64,000 bases of DNA from Algoriphagus terrigena DSM 22685 (GTDB lineage: Bacteria > Bacteroidota > Bacteroidia > Cytophagales > Cyclobacteriaceae): contig NZ_AUBW01000011.1 of the NCBI RefSeq assembly GCF_000429445.1, positions 1 to 64,000 on the forward strand. Reading direction: 5' to 3'. A program made the position numbers and the translations under genes. Of the stretch, positions 34,248 to 41,855 are shown in pieces; positions within the stretch are counted from its first letter, which is position 1; each line of letters starts with the position of its first letter. Under the pieces are notes generated by a model, which saw only the letters and a list, made by a program, of their open reading frames with translations, was not told where the DNA came from and searched no databases.

Positions 34248-34266
34248 ATTTAAAATTAATCTAAAT
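34248..34266. promoter_or_regulatory. Second Fur-like 19-bp operator
   Basis: ATTTAAAATTAATCTAAAT is identical to the box at 25020 except for the central base. It lies four bases after the -7 element. The shared neighbouring bases (CTTA before, AA after) suggest a conserved regulatory module. Confidence 0.6.
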
Positions 34267-34391
34267 AACAATAGAGCGATTTTTGACCCACAGAAAAACA
34301 TTAAGTCCTGGGAGATTTGCGGAATTTGGAAACTAAACCACCACTCGTTACATCCCAGGCACCAATTTTTCACTTTCAAATCCAGTCGTGT

Positions 34392-34721
34392 ATGTCATCC
34401 TGCCAAGCCGAAATAATCTATCAAATTGAGGATTTTGTTTTTACCCGATGCCAGGACTGCGGACGCATGGGGCTGATGTACAAGCAGGCGATGATTGCCT
34501 TCGATGAGCTGAATTTTGACGCGTTTCGCAGGTATATGCTTCGGCTGGATTTTGAGCAGGAGAAGTATCCGTTTTTTGACGGATTGGATCGGGTGGTGAT
34601 CGAGACCTATCATCCGGACGTTCAATTCACGCTGCTCGAGGAAGAGTTTTACAGGTTAAAAGCTTGCGTAATCGAGGCCAATATCAATCTCCAGCTGATA
34701 GACGCAATCCGAAAGATGTGA
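34392..34721 (+). CDS. Small Cys-containing protein, DUF6686-like, probably iron-regulated
   Basis: The ATG at 34392 gives 109 residues (MSSCQAEIIYQIEDFVFTRC); an upstream TTG would add 25 unconvincing residues. Near the N-terminus are Cys residues in the pattern FTRCQDCGRMGLMYK, a CxxC that could bind iron or zinc. The rest is acidic and soluble, with no signal peptide. It reminds me of DUF6686 proteins found by iron genes in Bacteroidota, without firm assignment. The near-copy of the iron operon promoter and operator upstream is the best clue: an iron-starvation protein. Function unknown. Confidence 0.7.
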   Translation: MSSCQAEIIYQIEDFVFTRCQDCGRMGLMYKQAMIAFDELNFDAFRRYMLRLDFEQEKYPFFDGLDRVVIETYHPDVQFTLLEEEFYRLKACVIEANINLQLIDAIRKM

Positions 34722-34833
34722 GGATGTGGAAAAGAGAAGGAAGAATCAAGATGTAAGACAATAGGCGGAAGAAGGAGAAGACCGGAAACGGAATTTTGTG
34801 ACGGCTTACTGCGTACTGCCTGCTGAAGACTGA

Positions 34834-35711
34834 TCACTGTTTCAGCATCGGAAACAGCCGCTTCAGCTCTTCCTTATCTGGCTGGGTACCATATTCACAT
34901 AGTTCAAATGCCTCAGCAAACTGTACTGTGGCCGCTTTCTCTCCGCCGTACCATTCTTCCAATGCCTTCATGACTGTTGGATTCGGGGCTGAAGTTCGCT
35001 TGGATTTGAGCCAGGCTTTACGGGCCTCTGTTCCTTCCGGGACCGATCGGGGTCATTGGCAATCCAGGGAAGCCATTCGTAAAACTGGGAAACATGCGCG
35101 TCAAAAGCATCGATCTTTTTGTCAATCACCGCCGTGATGTCGATTGCAATGTCCGGCTCGAACGGGTTGGGCTTTTGGAAATGGTCCTGATAGTAGAGGA
35201 AGACCGGATTTTTGCGGAGGGGAGGAGTATCCGCCGCAATGTTGGGCACGCCGACCATGAAAGCTGCATCCTGTACCAATATCCCCGTGTAGCGATGGTC
35301 GGGATGGTAGTCGTTGGAGCGGTGGGAGATGACCACGTCAGCATCCCATTCGCGGATTTTCCGGATGACGTCAAGGCGGATCTCCAAAGTAGGCAGCAAT
35401 TCCCCGTCGTGATTGTCCAATACGTCGTAGCTGATGCCCAGGCGCTTGGCTACTTCCTGAGTTTCGTCATAGCGCCGCTTCGCCAGCATGCCACCGCCCA
35501 TCTCCATGTGGCCAGCGTCGCCATTGGTGACTGAGAGAAATTTGACTTCATGCCCCATCGCAACAAACAATGCGGCAGTTCCACCGGCTTTGATGTCGCA
35601 GTCATCGGGATGTGCGCCGATCATCATGATTTTCAGCGGTTTTTCTTGGGAGAAAACAAAGGCGTTACTGCCGGAGAAGAGGAGGGTTATTAAGATGAGA
35701 GCGGCTTTCAT
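34834..35711 (-). pseudogene. PIG-L family deacetylase with a frameshift near its 3' end
   Basis: The N-terminal 234 or so residues are a good exported PIG-L/LmbE deacetylase: signal peptide (MKAALILITLLFSGSNAFVFSQ), zinc motif AHPDDCD and HPDHR. These enzymes remove acetyl groups from GlcNAc-type substrates. After PWIANDPDR the frame hits a stop at 34968. A -1 base change near 35040-35047 restores a reading of about 70 more residues (PEGTEARKAWLKSK, then EEWYGGEKAATVQF) that ends in TGA at 34834-34836. One missing G in the run CGGTCC (minus strand) explains it. The cause may be a real mutation or a sequencing error. Confidence 0.85.
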
Positions 35712-36126
35712 GGGCGTTGATTTGAAAAGAAAAAGCTATGAAATGGAACCGTGAAAACCTATCGATCTTATCGGCGTGAAAAAATCAAAACCCAAATGCC
35801 GCTGGATTTTCCGTTTTACGAAACCGAAGGAGCCGGTTTCAAAAGACATTTGCCAAGGGTCTGTTTGCTTCACATTCCTTTTTCTGGATAGAAAAAACGG
35901 GTCAAATATTTCCTTTCGCATTTGAGTGTTTTGTAATAAGATACTGATGATATTGATCTTATTTTAAGACGAATATTTTGTGTTCCGCTTTTCAAAAAAT
36001 ATAACCGCACTTGTAGAAAAGAGCCTGATCTCAAAATTTTGAAACCATTTTTGTCGAATCTGGTTATAACGAGTTATAAAAAAGCCCTAACTTCCCAAAA
36101 ATCCACTTCTCAGAAGAGTAACGCAC
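35712..36126. other. Gene-free AT-rich stretch
   Basis: No gene, RNA or clear promoter is recognised in these roughly 400 bases between divergent genes. The right half is notably AT-rich and presumably holds the promoters of both flanking genes. Confidence 0.5.
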
Positions 36127-36423
36127 GTGAAAAAACTACTGATTTTGTTAAGTTTTTCCATGGCAATCCATTTGGTTGCCTGCACGAGCTATAGCGTGAT
36201 TGTGTTGAACGCAGAGGAACTGGTGGAGAATATCGGCATGCAGCAGTTGCTGGAAGAAGAAGTACTCAAGAAAAGTGATTTTATCCGCTCTTCTTTTACG
36301 CTGCAAAACCCTTTTCAAGAAGAATTTTTGACTTTTTACTTCAATGAGAACTCAGGCGGATTTTCCAGCTATGTGCAGGAAATCCACGTACCACCCCCCA
36401 ACTTTTTCCCGGTTATTTCTTGA
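36127..36423 (+). CDS. Small lipoprotein of unknown function
   Basis: Starting from GTG, the 98-residue frame has a basic start and hydrophobic segment ending at LVACTSYS, a plausible lipobox. The remainder (LNAEELVENIGMQQLLEEE and a Phe-rich tail) is not recognised. It precedes the SulP gene by 54 bases and could be co-transcribed. A GTG start and small size leave some doubt that it is expressed. Confidence 0.5.
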   Translation: MKKLLILLSFSMAIHLVACTSYSVIVLNAEELVENIGMQQLLEEEVLKKSDFIRSSFTLQNPFQEEFLTFYFNENSGGFSSYVQEIHVPPPNFFPVIS

Positions 36424-36477
36424 TTACCGGTCTCAGAATCCAATTCTGGGTTAACATTCTCATTTAAAATTCAAAGT

Positions 36478-38073
36478 ATGACTTCCTTATTTAAGCATGT
36501 CGGCAAAGATTTGTCGGCGAGCATTGTGGTGTTTTTTGTGGCACTGCCACTTTGCCTCGGCATAGCCTTGGCCAGTGGAGCTCCGCTGTTTTCAGGACTG
36601 ATCGCTGGGATCATCGGCGGAGTGGTCGTGGGATCTCTGAGTGGATCTGCACTGGGAGTGAGCGGACCGGCAGCGGGACTTGCCGTCATCGTGCTGACTG
36701 CGATCGGCACGCTGGGTAGTTTTGAAAACTTCCTGCTGGCCGTGATTCTCGCGGGAGCTATCCAGATCGTATTGGGTGTATTGAAAGCTGGAGTCATTGG
36801 CTACTATTTCCCCAGTGCGGTGATCAAAGGAATGCTCGCCGCTATCGGTATTATCATTGTGCTGAAGCAGATTCCCCATGCTTTCGGCCACGACGCGGAC
36901 TATGAGGGAGACGAGAACTTCGTTCAATCAGACGGAGATACCACGTTCACCGCGTTGTCCACCATGCTTGACTCGCTTACGCCTGGAGCGATTGTGCTGT
37001 CGATTTCGGCATTGCTTATCCTGATCTTGTGGGACAAAGTACTTGCCAAAAAGCACCAGATTTTCAAACTAATTCCCGGCCCATTGGCTGCTGTAATTAT
37101 GGGTCTGGTCTTCACTTCTGTAGTTCCAGAGGGGTCTTACCTTTACATTGAAGCCACGCACCTGGTCAATGTGCCGATTCCGGAGAACCTAAACAGTTTT
37201 CTCGGCCAGTTTACCCTACCGAATTTCGGAGCTATTACCAATCTGGATGTCTGGACCGTTGCTTTTACCCTGGCGGTGGTTGCGAGTTTGGAGACGCTTC
37301 TCTCCGTGGAGGCAGCTGACAAGATCGATCCGGATAAGCGCGTGACGCCGACCAACCGTGAACTCTTGGCTCAGGGAACGGGTAATATCCTGTCAGGACT
37401 GATCGGCGGTATCCCTGTAACCCAGGTAATTGTCCGTTCGTCCGCGAATGTGATGTCTGGGGGGAAAACCAAACTGTCCACCATCCTCCATGGATTGTTC
37501 CTGTTGCTGGCGGTGATCTTGATTCCGGCGTTGCTAAACAAGATCCCTCTGGCTGTGCTGGCTGCCGTACTGCTGATGGTTGGATTTAAGCTCGCCAACC
37601 CGGCAATGTTCAAGTCCATGTATCGATTGGGTTGGGCGCAATTCCTGCCGTTCATCGTCACGGTACTCGGGGTTGTTTTCACTGATATTCTCGTGGGTAT
37701 CTCGATGGGGATGGTCGTTGCGGTAGTTATCATCCTGATAGAAAACTACAAAAACTCACATTTCCTGAATGTGGTGAAGGACTCCAGCAAAGACAATCAC
37801 GTCTATATGACCTTGGCCGAGGAGTTGTCCTTCCTGAACAAAGGAGCCATCTTGCGCGAGCTGAGCAATCTTCCCGACGGGACTTTTCTGGAGATAGATG
37901 TCCGCAAGACTATTCACATGAACTACGACGTGATTGAGATTTTGGAAGATTTCACTTCCAAAGCCAAAGAGCGCAACATCAACATCAAATTAATTTCAAC
38001 CAGAGGAACCGTCGAAAATCCAGAAAGCTACAGTGAGTTTTTCGGTGTCAACGCTTCAGCTTCTTCACATTAA
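36478..38073 (+). CDS. SulP-family anion transporter, probably bicarbonate, with STAS domain
   Basis: The 531-residue inner-membrane transporter has 12-14 helices and an N-terminal SulP signature (VVFFVALPLCLGIALASGAPLF). A cytoplasmic STAS domain sits at about 430-520 (DGTFLEIDVRKTIHMNYDVIEILEDF). SulP proteins carry sulfate, bicarbonate or other anions. Here a beta-carbonic anhydrase starts 12 bases after its stop, which favours bicarbonate transport as in cyanobacterial BicA. The cargo is inferred from this pairing. Confidence 0.92.
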   Translation: MTSLFKHVGKDLSASIVVFFVALPLCLGIALASGAPLFSGLIAGIIGGVVVGSLSGSALGVSGPAAGLAVIVLTAIGTLGSFENFLLAVILAGAIQIVLGVLKAGVIGYYFPSAVIKGMLAAIGIIIVLKQIPHAFGHDADYEGDENFVQSDGDTTFTALSTMLDSLTPGAIVLSISALLILILWDKVLAKKHQIFKLIPGPLAAVIMGLVFTSVVPEGSYLYIEATHLVNVPIPENLNSFLGQFTLPNFGAITNLDVWTVAFTLAVVASLETLLSVEAADKIDPDKRVTPTNRELLAQGTGNILSGLIGGIPVTQVIVRSSANVMSGGKTKLSTILHGLFLLLAVILIPALLNKIPLAVLAAVLLMVGFKLANPAMFKSMYRLGWAQFLPFIVTVLGVVFTDILVGISMGMVVAVVIILIENYKNSHFLNVVKDSSKDNHVYMTLAEELSFLNKGAILRELSNLPDGTFLEIDVRKTIHMNYDVIEILEDFTSKAKERNINIKLISTRGTVENPESYSEFFGVNASASSH

Positions 38074-38085
38074 ACAACTACCAAA

Positions 38086-38727
38086 ATGAATGACTCTTTC
38101 TATAAAAGCCTGTTAGACAACAATAAAAAATGGGTTGAGACCAAGCTGGCCATCGATCCTGAATATTTTCAACGACTGGCCAACGGACAGCAGCCACCCT
38201 TGCTATGGATCGGCTGTGCAGATAGCCGTGTGCCTGCAAACGAGATCATCGGCGCTCAGCCGGGCGAGGTGTTTGTCCACCGAAATATTGCCAACATGGT
38301 CATCCACTCCGACATGAATATGCTCAGTGTGCTGGACTACGCGGTAAACGTGCTGAAGGTAAAGCACATCATCGTCTGCGGCCATTATGGCTGTGGTGGG
38401 GTAAAAGCGGCTATGGGTTCCGACGCCATCGGTCTGATCGACAACTGGATCAGACACATCAAGGATGTGTACCGTTTTCACCATGCTGAACTCGACTCAA
38501 TCAAAGATGAGACCGAGCGGTTCGATCGTTTTGTGGAGCTGAATGTGACCGAGCAGGTGCAGGACTTGGCCAAAACATCCATCGTGCAGGGAGCCTGGAG
38601 AAACAACGCCGAGCTTACGATCCATGGCTGGGTCTATGGAGTGGGTTCCGGAGTGATCAAGGATCTCGGTGTGAATATCGAGTCCAACGACACCCTGGAT
38701 GCGGTGTACCAGTTGAAGATCAAGTAA
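38086..38727 (+). CDS. Beta-class carbonic anhydrase
   Basis: It interconverts CO2 and bicarbonate in the cytoplasm. The 213 residues show the zinc-binding motif CADSR (Cys at about 44, Asp, Arg) and HYGCGGV with the His and Cys ligands at about 100-103. No signal peptide is present. It is in the same transcript as the SulP transporter, giving a compact inorganic-carbon module for carboxylation reactions or pH control. Confidence 0.96.
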   Translation: MNDSFYKSLLDNNKKWVETKLAIDPEYFQRLANGQQPPLLWIGCADSRVPANEIIGAQPGEVFVHRNIANMVIHSDMNMLSVLDYAVNVLKVKHIIVCGHYGCGGVKAAMGSDAIGLIDNWIRHIKDVYRFHHAELDSIKDETERFDRFVELNVTEQVQDLAKTSIVQGAWRNNAELTIHGWVYGVGSGVIKDLGVNIESNDTLDAVYQLKIK

Positions 38728-38784
38728 GTATCAAGGTGTAAGACGTCCGTATCAAGACGTTGAAAGTTGGAACATCTGCAATTG

Positions 38785-38818
38785 AAAAAACTCCGGGACA
38801 TTGCTTCCGGAGTTTTTT
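38785..38818. terminator. Bidirectional terminator between carbonic anhydrase and AraC genes
   Basis: AAAAAACTCCGG (38785-38796) and CCGGAGTTTTTT (38807-38818) are perfectly complementary. A and T runs on the two sides allow it to end both the carbonic anhydrase and the convergent AraC transcripts. Confidence 0.88.
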
Positions 38819-38932
38819 GTTGTTGGGGGCCTAGTTATCCTGCTTCTCCAGAAGCTGGACTTAGATTTCTTTGCCGCTTTCCGCCTCTGTGAGACCCAGC
38901 GCGATAGCTCGCCAAGGTGCACGAGAGAAAAC

Positions 38933-39829
38933 TTAGGCCACTTTTCGCGAGATTTTTATACCCGAGGCGACGGTTTTCTTGTAAACGTAGGGAGTCATTC
39001 CGGTGACTTTTTTGAAATGGCGATAGAAATTGCTGATGTTTTGAAAGCCGCATTCCGAGCTGATGATCTCCAATGGTACCGTATTTTCCAGCAGCGCTTT
39101 GCAGACGTTGGAGACCCGCACTTCCACCAGAAACTCAAAGAAGGATTTGTTGGTCATCTTCTTGAAATACCGGCAAAAACTGGTAACACTCAGGTTGGCA
39201 ATCGAAGCCATTTCCTCCAAACTGATGTTTTTGCGGAAGTTGCCCATGACGTAGGAATAGATTTTTTCCAATCGCTCCATCTCAGAGAGATTGTGGAGGT
39301 GACTGAAGGAATATCCCGGTGAAATGGTCTCAATTTCCTGCGATTCCGCGAGGATATTGAGGATTTGGAGCAGATGGATCAAGCGATCCAGCGGTGAAGC
39401 TTCTAGGAGCGCATACAGGAGTTGGCTGATTTTCTCTTTGGTCTGCCCAGTGATCTTTAGGCCTTTTTTGGCTTTTTCAAAAAGAATCGGGATCTGCTTT
39501 GCCTCAGGAAGTTCCAGGAAATTTCTACCCAAACAGGAGGGAGAGAAATGAAGCACGACCGCCTCGGCCTGCATCTCGTCATCGCCCCGAAAATACTCTT
39601 GGCTGCACCGCCAGGTATGGGGGAGATTTTCACCCAAGAGGATCAAGTCCCCGTCTGAGAATCCGCTGACCGTGTCCCCGATGTATTGGATGCCACGGCC
39701 ATTGATGATGAAATGCAGCTCCAGCTCGGGATGGAAGTGCCATTGGGTGCCAAAGTTTGGCTTTCGATCATGGCGTATCCCGAATGACTGGGCCAATCCG
39801 ATGGGGACTTTGTGATAATGTGGCTTCAT
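38933..39829 (-). CDS. AraC-family transcriptional regulator
   Basis: The 298-residue regulator has an N-terminal cupin sensor (WHFHPELELHFIINGRGIQYIGD, then LGENLPHTW). At the C-terminus are two AraC helix-turn-helix units at about 195-285 (NISLEEMASIANLSVTSFCRYFKKMTNKS, IISSECGFQNISNFYRHFKKVTGMTP). It is transcribed divergently from the isomerase gene, so it probably controls that gene and possibly the kinase operon. A sugar or sugar acid bound by the cupin is the expected signal. Confidence 0.92.
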   Translation of the reverse strand: MKPHYHKVPIGLAQSFGIRHDRKPNFGTQWHFHPELELHFIINGRGIQYIGDTVSGFSDGDLILLGENLPHTWRCSQEYFRGDDEMQAEAVVLHFSPSCLGRNFLELPEAKQIPILFEKAKKGLKITGQTKEKISQLLYALLEASPLDRLIHLLQILNILAESQEIETISPGYSFSHLHNLSEMERLEKIYSYVMGNFRKNISLEEMASIANLSVTSFCRYFKKMTNKSFFEFLVEVRVSNVCKALLENTVPLEIISSECGFQNISNFYRHFKKVTGMTPYVYKKTVASGIKISRKVA

Positions 39830-39945
39830 CGCTGTGTGTAGATTTCTCTGGAATACTCCCAGTCCTGTGCCGAAGGACTAGTGCGGCGGGTGGATTTGTG
39901 ATAAGATCCTATAGTTTTTTGCTAAAAACTGACAAAACGTCCGTG

Positions 39946-39975
39946 CTGGATTTATCCACCTTTACTGGATTTATC
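39946..39975. promoter_or_regulatory. Direct repeat, possible AraC-type site
   Basis: CTGGATTTATC occurs at 39946-39956 and 39965-39975, spaced by 19 bases, in the divergent promoter region just before the isomerase start. AraC-type activators commonly bind paired direct repeats of similar spacing. Assignment is tentative. Confidence 0.35.
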
Positions 39976-39994
39976 AGCAAAAATCCAAACAGAC

Positions 39995-41602
39995 ATGACT
40001 GCAAACAGAACGATCCAAGTGGTGGCCAGCGGTGACCTTCGCCTGTCCTCCAACCGCGTGGGATGGAAATACCAAGAAGCGATGGAAGCCAAGTTGGCGA
40101 ACGCGCTGCATCAGCTGGGCTACGAAGTTCGTAGAGGGCATCCCATCGATCCTGTAAAACAGCACGGATTTATCGATTCGCAAAAGATGGGTTTGGAGGT
40201 TTTTCGCAACCTCGATCCCCACGCCCCGATCATTGTGGCGGAGAGCGTCTGGCAGTATTCTCACCATGTATTGCCGGGATTGACCACACAGAAAGGGCCG
40301 ATTCTTACCCTTGCCAATTTTGACGGAGCGTCTTCAGGATTGGTTGGTTTGCTGAATCTAAACGGCTCGCTGACCAAAGCCGGAGTTGCCTACAGCACGC
40401 TCTGGAGCGTCAATTTTGACGATGACTTTTTCTTAGGGAAGCTGGAAGAATGGCTAAAACATGGCGTAATCACCCACGACGAATCGCATGTGGTGTCTTT
40501 GGAGTCCATTGCTGTGGACGCGGCTGTGAAAGCAGAAGCATTGGCTTATGCTGAAGATTTTCAGCGCCGAAAAGCCATCATGGGAGTCTTTGACGAAGGA
40601 TGTATGGGCATGTTCAATGCCATCGTGCCGGATAAACTACTCAACCGGCTTGGCCTCTTCAAAGAGCGCCTGAGCCAGTCCTCGCTGTATGCTGAAATGC
40701 TAAACGTAACGGATTCCGAAGCGGAGGAAATCCTGAGCTGGCTGCTGGAGAAGGGTATGAAATTCAATTGGGGCACGAATCCAGAGATTGAATTGACCCG
40801 AGCGCAAACTCTCGAGCAATGCAAGATGTACATCGCGGCGCTTCGGATAGCAGATGAATTTGGCTGCGAAACGATCGGTATCCAATATCAGCAGGGCCTG
40901 AAAGATCTGGTTGCCGCCAGTGATCTGGTCGAGGGACTGCTCAACAATGTGAATAGACCGCCGGCATTAAGCCAGGATGGCAAAGAACTGTTTCCAGGCA
41001 AATCCCTTCCTCACTTTAACGAGGTGGACGAGTGCGCGGGAATCGATACGCTAATCACCACTCAGCTGTGGGAGAAGCTGGGACTTTCTCCTGAGAATAC
41101 CCTTCATGACATCCGCTGGGGAGAAGATTTTACGCTGAACGGAAAGTCCGAATTTGTCTGGGTGTTTTTGATCTCGGGAGCGGCGCCACCCGAGCACTTC
41201 ATCGGAGGCTATGCCGGTGCAGAGAGCGACCGTCAGCCGCCGATGTATTTCCAAAAAGGAGGAGGAAGCCTGAAAGGTGTTTCCAAACCGGGACCGATCG
41301 TCTGGAGCCGTGTCTACATCGAAAACGACCAGCTGTGTGCTGACATGGGCGTGGGTGAAGCGGTCTTTTTGCCGGAGGCAGAAACCAAAAGACGCTGGGA
41401 AGCCACTACCCCGGCCTGGCCGATCATGCACGCGGTGCTGCCGGGAATCTCCAGAGACCAGATGATGGGACGACATAAGGCCAATCACATCCAGGTTGCT
41501 TACGCCAATGATCAGGCATCGGCGGTCCACGCGGCTCAACTCAAGGCAGAAGTCTTCGCTGCATTGGGGATCCATGTTTTTTGGTGTGGCGAGCAGCCGT
41601 AA
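39995..41602 (+). CDS. L-fucose / L-arabinose isomerase-like family protein
   Basis: The 535-residue cytoplasmic protein resembles the L-fucose isomerase fold. An N-terminal Rossmann-like part contains VGWKYQEAMEAKLANALHQLG and EVFRNLDPHAPIIVAE, the middle has MGVFDEGCMGMFNAIVPD, and the C-terminal beta-domain has GPIVWSRVYIENDQL. Fucose isomerases convert aldoses to ketoses with Mn2+. An FGGY kinase of ribulokinase type is encoded 3.7 kb downstream, supplying a possible isomerase-kinase pair. The true sugar is unknown; members of this group in Bacteroidota differ from E. coli FucI. Confidence 0.85.
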   Translation: MTANRTIQVVASGDLRLSSNRVGWKYQEAMEAKLANALHQLGYEVRRGHPIDPVKQHGFIDSQKMGLEVFRNLDPHAPIIVAESVWQYSHHVLPGLTTQKGPILTLANFDGASSGLVGLLNLNGSLTKAGVAYSTLWSVNFDDDFFLGKLEEWLKHGVITHDESHVVSLESIAVDAAVKAEALAYAEDFQRRKAIMGVFDEGCMGMFNAIVPDKLLNRLGLFKERLSQSSLYAEMLNVTDSEAEEILSWLLEKGMKFNWGTNPEIELTRAQTLEQCKMYIAALRIADEFGCETIGIQYQQGLKDLVAASDLVEGLLNNVNRPPALSQDGKELFPGKSLPHFNEVDECAGIDTLITTQLWEKLGLSPENTLHDIRWGEDFTLNGKSEFVWVFLISGAAPPEHFIGGYAGAESDRQPPMYFQKGGGSLKGVSKPGPIVWSRVYIENDQLCADMGVGEAVFLPEAETKRRWEATTPAWPIMHAVLPGISRDQMMGRHKANHIQVAYANDQASAVHAAQLKAEVFAALGIHVFWCGEQP

Positions 41603-41680
41603 TATGTTGGGAAGTATCTTGTCCGCTGACAAGTCCTAATCTCTAGACGACTCCCATTCCGTGGGATAATATTCTCAATG

Positions 41681-41720
41681 ATCAGCCGGGAAAAGAAATT
41701 GTTTCCGGCTGATTTGTTTT
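41681..41720 (+). terminator. Terminator after the isomerase gene
   Basis: ATCAGCCGG (41681-41689) and CCGGCTGAT (41705-41713) form a 9-bp stem with an A/T inner extension, followed by TTGTTTTTG. It separates the isomerase from the next operon. Confidence 0.8.
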
Positions 41721-41855
41721 TGTTCGGCTGGTAGTCTCTTTTATTGTCGGAGACAGTTATTATGAAAGCAGATGATACTGACATTACTTCGGACTCCAAC
41801 TCTTTTTATTGGCCGCATTCCTTATTTTGCTCGAAAAACCCAAAGTCAAACCAGC

